A DNA stretch of 60,476 nucleotides from Pseudoalteromonas piscicida (GCF_002744175.1 NZ_NKHF01000100.1:1-60476); one strand, 5' to 3'. Positions 36,029 through 45,734 are shown, counted from the stretch's first letter. Made by a program: numbers and translations. The notes: generated by a model not told the origin, from the letters alone.

Positions 36029-36051
36029 AACCCACTTGAAGTGGGTTTTTT
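36029..36051 (+). terminator. Rho-independent terminator after the secreted protein gene
   Basis: AACCCACTT (36029-36037) pairs with AGTGGGTT (36040-36047), followed by a T-run. Confidence 0.88.
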
Positions 36052-36056
36052 AGATC

Positions 36057-36084
36057 AAAAAAACGCCCAACAAGGGGCGCTTTT
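36057..36084 (-). terminator. Rho-independent terminator after pckA
   Basis: On the minus strand, AAAAGCGCCC pairs with GGGCGTTTT and ends in seven T (A-run at 36057-36063). It lies 26 bp after the pckA stop. Confidence 0.82.
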
Positions 36085-36109
36085 GATAAAGGAATCTTTC
36101 TAGGCTAGC

Positions 36110-37648
36110 TTAGCCGCGAGGGCCTGCTGCTTTGATTGCTTCAGAAACATCGTATTTAGCGAAGTTTTCTTTGAAGTCAGCTGCTAGTTTTGCCGCATAC
36201 TCTGCATATTTGGCTTGATCTTGCCAGGTATTTACAGGGTTAAGAAGGTTGCTATCAACGCCTTCTACTGCAACTGGCACATCTAGGTTCAGTGCTTCAA
36301 TATGCTGTGTTTCAACGCCACCCAGCGTATCGTTTACGATTGCATCGATAACTGCGCGTGTTGTTGGAATATCAAAGCGTTTACCAATACCATATGGGCC
36401 GCCAGTCCAACCTGTGTTAACTAGATAAACTTTAGCGCCAAATTCACGTACGCGCTTCATTAACAGTTCAGCATAAACACCTGCTGGACGTGGGAAGAAA
36501 GGTGCACCAAAACAAGTAGAGAACGTTGATTCGATGTCAGAAGTTGAACCAATTTCAGTAGAACCTACTTTTGCTGTATAGCCGCTTAAGAAGTGGTAAG
36601 CCGCAGCTTCTTCACTCAGAATAGAAACTGGTGGTAATACGCCGCTCACGTCACACGTTAAGAATACCACTGCACGAGGCTCACCTGCACGGTTTTCTTC
36701 TTTACGTTTTTCAACGTGTTCAAGCGGATAAGCTGCACGTGTATTTTGCGTTAAGCTTGAATCTGTGTAATCTGGTGTGCGTGTTTCATCAAGTACAACG
36801 TTTTCTAGGATAGTACCGAAGCGAATAGCATCCCAGATAACCGGCTCGTTCTTTTGTGAGAGGTCGATGCATTTTGCATAACAACCACCTTCGATATTGA
36901 ATACGCTACCAGGTGCCCAACCGTGCTCGTCATCACCGATAAGGAAGCGCTTTGGATCCGCTGAAAGCGTTGTTTTACCCGTTCCAGATAGACCAAAGAA
37001 TAGCGTTGTATCGCCAGCTTCACCTACGTTTGCACTACAGTGCATAGGTAAAACCCCTTTTGCAGGAAGAAGGAAGTTCTGTACCGAGAACATTGATTTC
37101 TTCATTTCACCGGCGTAATGCATACCCGCGATTAGCACTTTGCGTTGTGCAAAGTTGATGATAACAGTACCATCGCTGTTTGTACCATCACGCTCAGGGT
37201 CACAAACAAAAGAAGGCACATTCATCACCTGCCATTCAGGTAAATCTGCTTTATTGTAAGTATTAGGCTCAATAAACATGTTCTTAGCAAATATATGATG
37301 CCAAGCTGTTTCAGTCGTTACGACTACTGGTAAATAGTGCTCTGGATCTGCACCCACTTCTAAGTGAGAGACGAAGTGGTCATTTTCAAGAACGTGTGCT
37401 TCTACGCGAGCCCACAATGCATCGAACTTCGCACTGTCGAATGGGCGGTTGACGTTACCCCATTGAATATCATTTTCAGTGCTTGATTCTTGTACGATAA
37501 AACGATCATTTGGTGAACGTCCAGTACGGCGACCAGTTTTTGCTACAAAAGCTCCATTTGCGGCTAAAGTGCCCTCGCCACGACGGATAGCGTGTTCGAC
37601 AAGTTCAGCTGCGGTTAAATCGACAAAACGAGTAGCGCTTGAAGTCAT
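36110..37648 (-). CDS. pckA: Phosphoenolpyruvate carboxykinase (ATP)
   Basis: Gluconeogenic enzyme converting oxaloacetate and ATP to phosphoenolpyruvate, CO2 and ADP. The 512-residue protein has the P-loop GLSGTGKTTLSADP, the metal site GDDEHGW and the substrate motif TGRRTGRSPNDRF. It is about 28 residues shorter than E. coli PckA at the N terminus, as in several marine relatives. The upstream region holds a remarkable double palindrome, suggesting specific transcriptional control. Confidence 0.96.
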   Translation of the reverse strand: MTSSATRFVDLTAAELVEHAIRRGEGTLAANGAFVAKTGRRTGRSPNDRFIVQESSTENDIQWGNVNRPFDSAKFDALWARVEAHVLENDHFVSHLEVGADPEHYLPVVVTTETAWHHIFAKNMFIEPNTYNKADLPEWQVMNVPSFVCDPERDGTNSDGTVIINFAQRKVLIAGMHYAGEMKKSMFSVQNFLLPAKGVLPMHCSANVGEAGDTTLFFGLSGTGKTTLSADPKRFLIGDDEHGWAPGSVFNIEGGCYAKCIDLSQKNEPVIWDAIRFGTILENVVLDETRTPDYTDSSLTQNTRAAYPLEHVEKRKEENRAGEPRAVVFLTCDVSGVLPPVSILSEEAAAYHFLSGYTAKVGSTEIGSTSDIESTFSTCFGAPFFPRPAGVYAELLMKRVREFGAKVYLVNTGWTGGPYGIGKRFDIPTTRAVIDAIVNDTLGGVETQHIEALNLDVPVAVEGVDSNLLNPVNTWQDQAKYAEYAAKLAADFKENFAKYDVSEAIKAAGPRG

Positions 37649-37798
37649 GTTTATACCTAAAAAGTGAGAGTTGAACGGGATAGCTCTGGGGTACTCTTGC
37701 CCTTAGCTAAATTTATAGTAACAGATGAAATTGAGATATTCGAGCCTTTAGAGTGGTTAAAATTACATAAAAACGTCAAAAAACTTGAATAATTTCAA

Positions 37799-37844
37799 TG
37801 ATACCGGTGTCATAGTTTTTAGATGTTTTATGACACCGGTATCA
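37799..37844. promoter_or_regulatory. Paired operator-like palindromes upstream of pckA
   Basis: The 16-base arm TGATACCGGTGTCATA (37799-37814) recurs inverted at 37829-37844, perfectly, with a 14-base spacer. Each arm is itself a near-palindrome with a central CCGG (TGATACC-GGTGTCA; TGACACC-GGTATCA), the form of LacI-family operators. The two centres are 32 bp apart, about three helical turns, so two dimers could bind the same face. It lies about 150 bp before the pckA start and 13 bp from the hslO terminator. A simple hairpin role is the alternative. Confidence 0.65.
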
Positions 37845-37856
37845 GCAGGTAGCAAC

Positions 37857-37882
37857 AAAAAAACCGCCAAAAATGGCGGTTT
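37857..37882 (-). terminator. Rho-independent terminator after hslO
   Basis: On the minus strand, AACCGCC and GGCGGTT form the stem around ATTTTT, followed by a T-run of about seven (A-run at 37857-37863). Confidence 0.9.
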
Positions 37883-37911
37883 CATTTTGTAATTAAGGGC
37901 AAAGCCATAAC

Positions 37912-38757
37912 TTAATTAAATAACGATTTTATCTCTTGCTCGTTAAAAACGTAGTTTTTCAAGCAATAATGGCAGCTGATATTGATTTCGCCATGTTTCT
38001 GCAAGTCTTCCATTAGGGCTTCTTGGCCTACATTAACTAGCGCATTCTCCGTCTTTTCACGGCTACAGCCACACACAAACGAAATTGCCTGAGGCTCAAA
38101 TAATTGCGGATTATCTTCATGATAGAGTCTAGTTAGTACAGTATTAGCGTCGAGATCTAATAGCTCTTCGTCTTTAATTGTGCTGCTCAGGGCCTCTAAA
38201 TGTTGAAAATCGACAATCGACTTCTCTTTATTTACTGGAAGCACTTGTAAGAATAAGCCAGATGCTTGCACTCTTTCAGCTGTCACCTTAGTTGCAAACC
38301 AAAGACGTGTTTTGAGCTGCTCTGATTGCTCAAAGTATTCTTCAAGGCACTGAGCAAGTGATTCTTTTGTTAATGGAACAATACCTTGATAACGTTCACC
38401 TTTTATCGGTGTAATGGTAATGACCATGTAGCCTTTACCGATAAGATCAGGGATCGATGAGCCCGTTACCTCGGACTGTAACCGAGCTACGCCACGCATT
38501 TGCTGTTTGTGATTGCCATTAATTACCGCATATTTCACCGGACCATCGCCTTGGAGTTGAACAGCAATATCGCCTTCAAACTTTAAGGTGGCGGTGAGCA
38601 AACTGGTTGCAACTAATAATTCGCCCAATAACTGTTGTACAGGCTCTGGGTAGTTGTGACCGCTGATGATATCTGTAAATGTTTGCTCTATTTGAACAAG
38701 CTCACCACGTACATCATGTTTGTCGAAAATATAACGGTGGAGTAAATCAGTCTGCAT
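37912..38757 (-). CDS. hslO: Redox-regulated chaperone Hsp33
   Basis: Hsp33 is a holdase chaperone switched on by oxidation. The 281-residue protein has the zinc-binding switch Cys pairs CGC (SFVCGCSREK) and CHYC (ISCHYC) near the C terminus, as in E. coli (CxC and CxxC). It is co-directional with hslR, 11 bp upstream, and the two likely form one operon. Confidence 0.96.
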   Translation of the reverse strand: MQTDLLHRYIFDKHDVRGELVQIEQTFTDIISGHNYPEPVQQLLGELLVATSLLTATLKFEGDIAVQLQGDGPVKYAVINGNHKQQMRGVARLQSEVTGSSIPDLIGKGYMVITITPIKGERYQGIVPLTKESLAQCLEEYFEQSEQLKTRLWFATKVTAERVQASGLFLQVLPVNKEKSIVDFQHLEALSSTIKDEELLDLDANTVLTRLYHEDNPQLFEPQAISFVCGCSREKTENALVNVGQEALMEDLQKHGEINISCHYCLKNYVFNEQEIKSLFN

Positions 38758-38768
38758 TAATGAAAATC

Positions 38769-39179
38769 CTAGTTTGACTTCAATTTAAGTAATTCACGGC
38801 GTTGCTTCTTGTCCGGCTTAGTAGCCGGTCGCGGTGCAAATAAGCTATTGTTTTGGCGCGCCAACGCATTTTGAGTTCGCTTTTCGATACTCGCTTCTGA
38901 CTCTTCATAGAGAGTCTGTGCGATGGGAGCAGCTTGTCGCTTCTCCATAATGTTAATTATGGTTACTTCTTTCTCTTCATAACCTTGGGCCAATTTAACA
39001 ACCGCACCTATTTCAACAATTTTGCTGGGTTTACAGCGCTGACCGTTATAGTGTACTTTGCCACCTTGGACCATGTCGCGAGCAAGCGCTCGGGTTTTAT
39101 AGAAGCGAGCGGCCCATAACCATTTATCAATGCGAACTTTCTGTTCAGATTGGTTGTTTTCCTGTTGGAGTTTTGTCAC
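38769..39179 (-). CDS. hslR: Heat-shock ribosome-associated protein Hsp15
   Basis: Hsp15 binds free 50S subunits that carry a nascent chain and helps recycle them. The 136-residue protein has an S4 RNA-binding domain (VRIDKWLWAARFYKTRALA, then GKVHYNGQRCKPS) and a basic C-terminal tail. The start is a GTG at 39179; no clear Shine-Dalgarno is seen. It is divergent from gspC, with a 286-bp gap. Confidence 0.94.
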   Translation of the reverse strand: MTKLQQENNQSEQKVRIDKWLWAARFYKTRALARDMVQGGKVHYNGQRCKPSKIVEIGAVVKLAQGYEEKEVTIINIMEKRQAAPIAQTLYEESEASIEKRTQNALARQNNSLFAPRPATKPDKKQRRELLKLKSN

Positions 39180-39405
39180 AATTCGTTAACTATTTTGCAA
39201 GTGTGAAATTTAACCTGATAAATTTAGCATATTTCGCTTTGCAAACAAAGAGAGTGACGGGTGTCAAACTCAGGAAGTAGGGTTTTATGAAATTTTTTAC
39301 CTAAAAAGTGAACTAAGATGTTAGCTTGTGTTCCAAGATTGGGTTTATATTCAGTTAATTGGCTTACAGTGTACCTGTTTAAATTAAAGTTTAACAATTA
39401 GACGC

Positions 39406-39434
39406 TTGTTGAAAAAATTTCGAGGCGGTACACT
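39406..39434 (+). promoter_or_regulatory. Candidate promoter of the gsp operon
   Basis: TTGTTG (39406-39411) and TACACT (39429-39434) are 17 bp apart, 32 bp before gspC. The match is moderate and unsupported by other evidence. The rest of the 39180-39405 gap is AT-rich without recognisable features. Confidence 0.35.
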
Positions 39435-39465
39435 GAGGCGTTGAAGAGAATAAGAAAAGTATTAT

Positions 39466-40350
39466 ATGGAATTACAGTTACAGCAGCTTCAGAAGTTTTG
39501 GCTTGGTATGCCCCATGCGAAGTTAAGCCGCACCCTTGTTGTCCTGTCGGTTGTTTACATTGCGTATCTCTTTTCGCAATTGTTTTGGTTGTTATGGCCT
39601 GTGCCACAAACACAGCCTCTACTGCCTGCATCACAACTCTATAGCCAATCAAGTAACAGCATTACAAGCCAAGGTATTGTTGCAAGAAATTTATTTGGAG
39701 AGGCGAATGCTAAGCCTGAAGCTACGCCTGAGCCTGTAGTATCAGATGCGCCAGAAACGACGCTTAATGTTAGACTCACTGGTATTGTCGCTGTTAGCCA
39801 AGATGATGGAGCGGGACTTGCTATTATTGAGTCTCAAGGCCGTCAAGAAACTTACTCAGTGGGTGGGTCTGTAACAGGGACGCGCGCGAAGTTAGCTCGC
39901 GTGCTACCGGATCGTGTGATTTTAGATGTTAGTGGTCGTTTTGAAACATTAATGCTAGATGGGTTGGAGTTTAGCCGCACAGTGGCAATGCCCTCTAAGT
40001 CGAAACAGATTGTCAATCAAGCCACTGCACCCACTCCCGCCAAAAATGAGCTGGCAAGTCGTCGCCAAGAGTTGCTCCAAGACCCTGGAAAACTATTTGA
40101 TTATATAAGAATCTCTCCTGAACGAAGTAATGGGCAGCTCATTGGCTATCGATTAACACCGGGAAAAGATCCTGAATTATTTAAGCAAGTCGGGCTTAAA
40201 TCGAATGATTTAGCAATCGCAATAAATGGGTTTCAGCTCACGGATATGAAACAGGCTATGTCAGCTATTAATGAACTTAGAACCAGCACAGATGCGAACA
40301 TCACGATCGAGCGAGACGGTCAGGTGATGGATGTGCAGTTTAGCCTGTAA
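39466..40350 (+). CDS. gspC: Type II secretion inner-membrane protein GspC
   Basis: GspC links the inner-membrane platform to the secretin. The 294-residue protein has a short cytoplasmic part, one membrane helix (about 21-43), a Pro-rich linker, the HR domain (LNVRLTGIVAV...IVNQ, about 97-180) and a C-terminal PDZ domain (IGYRLTPGKDPELFKQVGL onwards). First gene of a complete gspC-N operon. Confidence 0.95.
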   Translation: MELQLQQLQKFWLGMPHAKLSRTLVVLSVVYIAYLFSQLFWLLWPVPQTQPLLPASQLYSQSSNSITSQGIVARNLFGEANAKPEATPEPVVSDAPETTLNVRLTGIVAVSQDDGAGLAIIESQGRQETYSVGGSVTGTRAKLARVLPDRVILDVSGRFETLMLDGLEFSRTVAMPSKSKQIVNQATAPTPAKNELASRRQELLQDPGKLFDYIRISPERSNGQLIGYRLTPGKDPELFKQVGLKSNDLAIAINGFQLTDMKQAMSAINELRTSTDANITIERDGQVMDVQFSL

Positions 40351-40377
40351 AGTTACTAATTTTGGAGTTTTAGAATA

Positions 40378-42441
40378 ATGGGTAAAAAGCTACACCTCAC
40401 AAAAACCAAAAAAGGGTTAGCTAAGTATGCAACACTCTTGATTGCTGCTGGTATTTCACTTTCTGTTTCTGCGGTTGAATACGCAGCGAACTTCAAAGGT
40501 ACTGATATTAATGAATTCATCAATATCGTTAGTGATAAACTAAATAAAACCATCATCATCGACCCTAACGTGCGTGGTAATATTAACGTACGCAGCTATG
40601 AGTTGATGGATGAAAAGCTGTATTATCAGTTCTTCTTGAACGTGCTTGAAGTATATGGCTACTCTGTTATTGAAATGGATAGCGGTGTGCTTAAAGTAGT
40701 TCGTAGCTCAGACGGTAAAAAGTCAAACGTGCCTTTGGTATCTGGCGAAGAGCTAGGGAATGGTGACGTTATGGTAACACGCGTTGTTCGCGTGAAGAAC
40801 GTTAGTGTTCAAGAGCTTGGCCCCCTTATTCGCCAATTCAGTGATCAAAAAGACGGTGGTCACGTTACAAATTTAAACTCAGCTAACGTAATGATGCTAA
40901 CGGGTCATGCCTCTTCGGTAAATCGCCTTGTTGATATCATCAAAACGGTTGATCAAGCGGGTGATAAACGTGTCGACATAGTCAAGTTAAAACATGCAAC
41001 GGCTGAAGATGTCGTGAAGGTTGTTGAAAAAATCTTCCAAGATTCAGGTAAGGGTGGAGTTCCGGATTTTCTTATTCCTAAAATCGTGTCTGACACGCGA
41101 ACTAATAGCGTTATTGTAAGCGGTGAGTCTCAGGCGAGAAGCCGAGCTGCGGAGCTTATCAAACGTTTAGATGATGAGTTGCAATCACAAGGCAACACAC
41201 AGGTTTTCTATCTTAACTATGCCAAAGCCGAAGACCTAGTGAAAGTATTGCAAGGCGTGAGTAAATCCATTGAAGAAGAGCAAACCGGTGGCCAACAAAC
41301 TCGCTCACGTAGCAATAACAATGAAACCAGTATAGAAGCGCACGAAGATTCAAACTCCCTGGTTATTACAGCACAACCAGACACCATGCGTTCATTAACG
41401 CAAGTGATCAAAAAGCTAGATATTCGCCGAGCGCAGGTTTTAGTTGAAGCGATTGTCGTCGAAGTTTCTGAAGCCGATGGTATTAACCTTGGCTTACAAT
41501 GGATCTCTGAAAAGGGCGGGATGCTACAGTTTAATGATGGCAGCACAGTGCCAATTGGTTCATTGGCGGTGGCTGCAGAGCAAGCGCGTGATAGAGAGAT
41601 TAAAGGGACGATAGTTGGTACAGATGATAATGATGTATCTAATACAACTACGACTGAGCGCGGTGATTATAGTGGTTTGGCAGGCCTGCTTAAAAATATT
41701 AATGGTTTAGCAGCTGGTATCGTCAAAAATGACTGGGGTGCGATCATCCAAGCGGTAACCACAGATACGAACTCAAACATTCTGGCTACACCGTCGGTGA
41801 CTACCATGGATAACGAAGAAGCGTCTATGATTGTCGGTGAAGAAGTACCGATCGTGACGGGTTCTACTGCTAATGACAATAACTCTAACCCTTTCCAGAC
41901 TGTAGATCGTCAAGAAGTGGGTATCAAACTAAAAGTAACCCCTCAAATTAACGATGGGACTGCGGTACAGCTGAAAATTGAGCAAGAAGTATCTAGTGTA
42001 AAAGGGGCTACTTCTGTCGATATTCGAGTGGCTAAGCGTGCTATTAATACCACGGTTATCGCAGATGATGGCGGTATGGTTATTCTTGGTGGCTTGATTG
42101 ATGAATCTGTCCAAGAAAGTGTTTCTAAAGTTCCATTACTTGGTGATATTCCAGTGCTAGGCCACCTATTCAGATCGACGGGCACTCAAAAAGAAAAACG
42201 TAACCTGCTGGTGTTTATCCGTCCGACGATAGTGCGTGATGGTCGCAGTATGAATGATATCAGCCACTCTAAATATAACTTTATTCGCGGTGAGCAGCAT
42301 AAACATAGAGAAGAGGGTATCGAGCTAATGCCGTTTGAAGATACGCCAATCCTACCTAAATGGGATGACAAACTTACTCTGCCACCTACGTATGAAGAAT
42401 TCTTGAAAGAGCAAAATAGAAAAGAGCGTGAAGATGATTGA
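40378..42441 (+). CDS. gspD: Type II secretion secretin GspD
   Basis: Outer-membrane channel of the secretion system. The 687-residue protein has a signal peptide (ending near SVSAVEYA), the N0 domain (FKGTDINEFINIV), three secretin N repeats and the C-terminal secretin core (VPIVTG, VGIKLKVTPQI, VPLLGDIPVLGHLF). The tail after about 640 is the S-domain region, possibly for pilotin binding. Its stop overlaps gspE by eight bases. Confidence 0.96.
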   Translation: MGKKLHLTKTKKGLAKYATLLIAAGISLSVSAVEYAANFKGTDINEFINIVSDKLNKTIIIDPNVRGNINVRSYELMDEKLYYQFFLNVLEVYGYSVIEMDSGVLKVVRSSDGKKSNVPLVSGEELGNGDVMVTRVVRVKNVSVQELGPLIRQFSDQKDGGHVTNLNSANVMMLTGHASSVNRLVDIIKTVDQAGDKRVDIVKLKHATAEDVVKVVEKIFQDSGKGGVPDFLIPKIVSDTRTNSVIVSGESQARSRAAELIKRLDDELQSQGNTQVFYLNYAKAEDLVKVLQGVSKSIEEEQTGGQQTRSRSNNNETSIEAHEDSNSLVITAQPDTMRSLTQVIKKLDIRRAQVLVEAIVVEVSEADGINLGLQWISEKGGMLQFNDGSTVPIGSLAVAAEQARDREIKGTIVGTDDNDVSNTTTTERGDYSGLAGLLKNINGLAAGIVKNDWGAIIQAVTTDTNSNILATPSVTTMDNEEASMIVGEEVPIVTGSTANDNNSNPFQTVDRQEVGIKLKVTPQINDGTAVQLKIEQEVSSVKGATSVDIRVAKRAINTTVIADDGGMVILGGLIDESVQESVSKVPLLGDIPVLGHLFRSTGTQKEKRNLLVFIRPTIVRDGRSMNDISHSKYNFIRGEQHKHREEGIELMPFEDTPILPKWDDKLTLPPTYEEFLKEQNRKEREDD

Positions 42442-44020
42442 TGAAAAAGTCGCGCCAGATCTCGGAGCCGAAGCTGAAGAAATGGCGGCCCAGTTACAAA
42501 GTGGCGAACTTGTGACCAGTGATGTGGTGGAGGCGTCAGTCGTCCCTTCGATTACACTGCGCCTGCCTTTTTCTTATGCCCGACGTAAAGGGGTATTATT
42601 GAGCCCTGATGGAGAGCGAGCGAAGCTTTACCATAAAGGGACACTCGATCTTGAAACGTTAATGGAAGTGCGTCGAGTGGCTGGGAAGTCATTGCATCTT
42701 GAGGCACTTGATGAAGCGCGCTTTGAACATATGCTTGAAGCTTCTTATCAAAGAGATAGCTCTGAAACGCAGCAGATGATGGAAGATATCGGCAACGAAA
42801 TGGATCTATTTTCGTTAGCCGAAGAGCTGCCACAAACGGAAGATTTGCTCGCAGCAGACGATGATGCACCTATTATCAAGCTTATTAACGCGATGTTGAG
42901 TGAGGCAATTAAAGAAGGCGCATCTGATATCCATATCGAAACCTTCGAACAAGAGCTTGTGATCCGCTTCCGGGTTGACGGTGTGTTGAAAGAGGTTTTA
43001 AAACCAAACCGTAAGCTTTCTTCATTATTGGTTTCTCGTATTAAGGTAATGGCTAAGCTGGATATTGCCGAAAAACGCGTGCCACAGGATGGTCGTATTA
43101 GTTTACGAATAGCTGGCCGAGCAGTAGATGTGCGTGTATCAACCATGCCATCAAGCTTTGGTGAGCGAGTTGTATTGCGTCTACTAGATAAAAACAATGC
43201 AAGGTTAGATCTAGAAGATCTGGGGATGACTCAAGCTAATCGTGATGCATTTGCGGAAATCATTGCTAAACCGCACGGTATTATACTCGTTACTGGCCCA
43301 ACGGGTTCTGGTAAAAGTACTACCTTGTATGCTGGGATGACGCAGATCAATTCCAAAGACCGTAACATCTTAACGGTAGAAGATCCGATTGAATATGAAA
43401 TCCCAGGTATTGGCCAGACTCAGGTAAACCCGAAAGTAGATATGACATTTGCGCGTGGGTTACGTGCGATCCTTCGTCAAGACCCTGACGTGGTAATGGT
43501 AGGTGAGATCCGAGACTTAGAAACCGCACAAATTGGCGTTCAAGCCTCTCTAACCGGCCACTTAGTATTGTCTACACTGCATACCAACACGGCTGCAGGT
43601 GCAATTACCCGTATGGAAGATATGGGTGTTGAACCATTCTTATTAAGCTCATCATTGTTAGGGGTATTGTCACAGCGATTGGTAAGAACGCTTTGCCCGA
43701 ATTGTAAAGAAGCGCATTTAGCGGATGAACGAGAGTGTGAACTGCTTGGTGTGGCCAAAGACAGTGGCACGCAAATCTTCCGTGCGGTCGGCTGTGAAGA
43801 GTGTAACTTCAATGGTTATAAAGGCCGTACTGGTATTCATGAGCTACTGATTGTTGATGAACCAATCCGTGAACTTATCCACAACGGTAAGGGTGAGCAG
43901 GCGGTTGAAAAATATATTCGCAAGCGCACACCTAGCATTAGGCAAGATGGCTGTTCGCGAGTACTGGCTGGCCAAACGACCTTAGAAGAAGTAATGCGTG
44001 TAACGCGTGAGGAAGGCTAA
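42434..44020 (+). CDS. gspE: Type II secretion ATPase GspE
   Basis: Cytoplasmic hexameric ATPase that drives pseudopilus assembly. The 528-residue protein has an N-terminal GspE-N domain, the Walker A motif GPTGSGKST (about 285), an Asp box (LTVEDPIEYE), Walker B (DPDVVMVGEIRD), a His box and the four-Cys zinc module (CPNC and CEEC). I chose the ATG at 42434, eight bases after AAAGAG, over the GTG at 42428. Confidence 0.97.
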   Translation: MIDEKVAPDLGAEAEEMAAQLQSGELVTSDVVEASVVPSITLRLPFSYARRKGVLLSPDGERAKLYHKGTLDLETLMEVRRVAGKSLHLEALDEARFEHMLEASYQRDSSETQQMMEDIGNEMDLFSLAEELPQTEDLLAADDDAPIIKLINAMLSEAIKEGASDIHIETFEQELVIRFRVDGVLKEVLKPNRKLSSLLVSRIKVMAKLDIAEKRVPQDGRISLRIAGRAVDVRVSTMPSSFGERVVLRLLDKNNARLDLEDLGMTQANRDAFAEIIAKPHGIILVTGPTGSGKSTTLYAGMTQINSKDRNILTVEDPIEYEIPGIGQTQVNPKVDMTFARGLRAILRQDPDVVMVGEIRDLETAQIGVQASLTGHLVLSTLHTNTAAGAITRMEDMGVEPFLLSSSLLGVLSQRLVRTLCPNCKEAHLADERECELLGVAKDSGTQIFRAVGCEECNFNGYKGRTGIHELLIVDEPIRELIHNGKGEQAVEKYIRKRTPSIRQDGCSRVLAGQTTLEEVMRVTREEG

Positions 44021-45246
44021 TGGCAGCGTTTGAATATCGTGCTCTGGACGCTAAAGGCAAAGAAAAGAAAGGAATTTTAGAAGCCGACACAGCAAAGCAA
44101 ATCAGGCAAATGCTCAGAGAAAAGGCATTGATGCCACTTGAAGTAATGCCTGCTGCTGAGAAGGAAAAAAGTCAAAGTAGCGGTGGTTTTACGTTATTTA
44201 GAGGCTATCGTCCATCGGTATCGGATCTTGCATTGATCACCCGTCAGCTTGCCACCTTAATCCAGTCTTCTTTACCGGTTGAAGCAGCTGTGATGGCTGT
44301 AGCAGAACAATGCGAAAAACCAAGACTAAAGCGTATGTTAATGGCGGTAAGATCAAAAGTCGTAGAAGGTTATACCCTTGCTGATGGCATGAGTGAGTTT
44401 CCACACGTTTTTGATCATTTATATCGTTCGATGGTTGCTGCAGGCGAAAAATCGGGCCATTTAGATCAAGTATTGAACCGACTGGCTGATTATACCGAGC
44501 AACGCCAACATATGCGCAGTCAAATCACACAAGCGATGGTATATCCAATCATCCTAGTGATATTTGCGATTGCTATTGTCTCTATCTTACTAGGGACGGT
44601 TGTACCAAAAATCTTAAAGACCTTTGAAAAGTCAAAGCAAGCACTTCCATGGACAACGGAGTGGGTTATGGCTGCCAGTAACTTTGTCCAAAACTACTGG
44701 ATGATTACACTGGCTGTTGTTGTTATTGGCACTTATGCTATTAAAAAGGCATTACAAAAGCCTAAAGTTCGCTTTTGGTACGATAGTAAACTGTTAAGCT
44801 TACCGGGCCTTGGGAAAGTAACTCGAAGCGTAAATACGGCACGCTTTGCTCGTACTTTGAGTATTTTGTCCTCAAGCTCAGTGCCATTACTTGAAGGCAT
44901 GAAGATATCTGGACAAGTTCTTGAAAATGAGAAAATCAAGGCGTCGGTGGCTGAAGCGGCTACTCGAGTGAGCGAAGGAGCCAGCCTCCGAGCCTCGTTG
45001 CAACAAACAAAGATGTTTCCTCCTATGATGCTACATATGATTGCAAGTGGGGAAAAATCAGGGGAGTTGGAGCAAATGCTCGAGCGCGCGGCCAACAACC
45101 AAGAACAAGAATTTGAAAGTATGGTAAATGTCTCGCTGAAATTGCTAGAACCTGCGATGATAGCAACGATGGCAATTATCGTACTGTTTATAGTTATGGC
45201 GATACTTCAGCCGATTATGGCGATGAACAAAGCCGTAGGATTATAG
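44020..45246 (+). CDS. gspF: Type II secretion platform protein GspF
   Basis: Polytopic inner-membrane protein that interacts with GspE and GspL. The 408-residue protein has two homologous T2SF domains (the first with LARQLATLIQSSLPVEAA-like motif, the second with ARFARTLSILSSSSVPLLEGM) and three membrane helices. Its ATG overlaps the gspE stop (TAATG). Confidence 0.96.
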   Translation: MAAFEYRALDAKGKEKKGILEADTAKQIRQMLREKALMPLEVMPAAEKEKSQSSGGFTLFRGYRPSVSDLALITRQLATLIQSSLPVEAAVMAVAEQCEKPRLKRMLMAVRSKVVEGYTLADGMSEFPHVFDHLYRSMVAAGEKSGHLDQVLNRLADYTEQRQHMRSQITQAMVYPIILVIFAIAIVSILLGTVVPKILKTFEKSKQALPWTTEWVMAASNFVQNYWMITLAVVVIGTYAIKKALQKPKVRFWYDSKLLSLPGLGKVTRSVNTARFARTLSILSSSSVPLLEGMKISGQVLENEKIKASVAEAATRVSEGASLRASLQQTKMFPPMMLHMIASGEKSGELEQMLERAANNQEQEFESMVNVSLKLLEPAMIATMAIIVLFIVMAILQPIMAMNKAVGL

Positions 45247-45311
45247 TCAAAAAGGAAAGGCCATAGTACATAATGGACATGGTCGTTAATAACAGCATTG
45301 AGGTAAACATT

Positions 45312-45734
45312 GTGAAAAAACAATCAGGTTTCTCACTACTAGAAGTGATGGTGGTACTTGTTATCATCGGTATGATTTTGTCTATCGTTGCCCCTAACGT
45401 GATGGGTCAACAAGAAGAAGCAGCCAAAGAAAAGGCGCGTCTGGATATTCGCCAAATTGAAGATGCGATGAAAATGTATAAGCTGAAAAACAAGCGCTAT
45501 CCGACTACTGAGCAAGGCCTTGAAGCATTGGTGACACAAACCAATATTGACCCAGTACCGAAGCGTTTCCCTGAAGGTGGTTTTATTTCAAAGCTTCCTG
45601 AAGATCCATGGGGTAACCCTTATCAGCTAGTTAGTCCTGGTGAAATGAGCCAAATTGATATCTTCTCTATGGGACCTGACGGTGAAGTAGGTACTGATGA
45701 TGATATCGGTAACTGGGATACAGAAGACCGTTAA
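45312..45734 (+). CDS. gspG: Type II secretion major pseudopilin GspG
   Basis: Major subunit of the pseudopilus. The 140-residue protein has a short leader, the prepilin cleavage site (KKQSG-FSLLEV) with Glu5 and the calcium-site region near the C terminus (MGPDGEVGTDDDIGNW). I placed the start at the GTG at 45312, with GAGGT upstream; the ATG at 45273 would give an unusually long leader. A prepilin peptidase gene is not in the window. Confidence 0.95.
   Translation: MKKQSGFSLLEVMVVLVIIGMILSIVAPNVMGQQEEAAKEKARLDIRQIEDAMKMYKLKNKRYPTTEQGLEALVTQTNIDPVPKRFPEGGFISKLPEDPWGNPYQLVSPGEMSQIDIFSMGPDGEVGTDDDIGNWDTEDR

Noticed and set aside
39409..39434. TTGAAA (39409-39414) as -35 of the gsp promoter
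   Set aside because: The spacer to TACACT is only 14 bp; TTGTTG at 39406 with 17 bp fits better.
40356..42371. Several minus-strand frames of 60-110 codons opposite gspD
   Set aside because: They mirror the coding bias of gspD and lack start signals and recognisable features.
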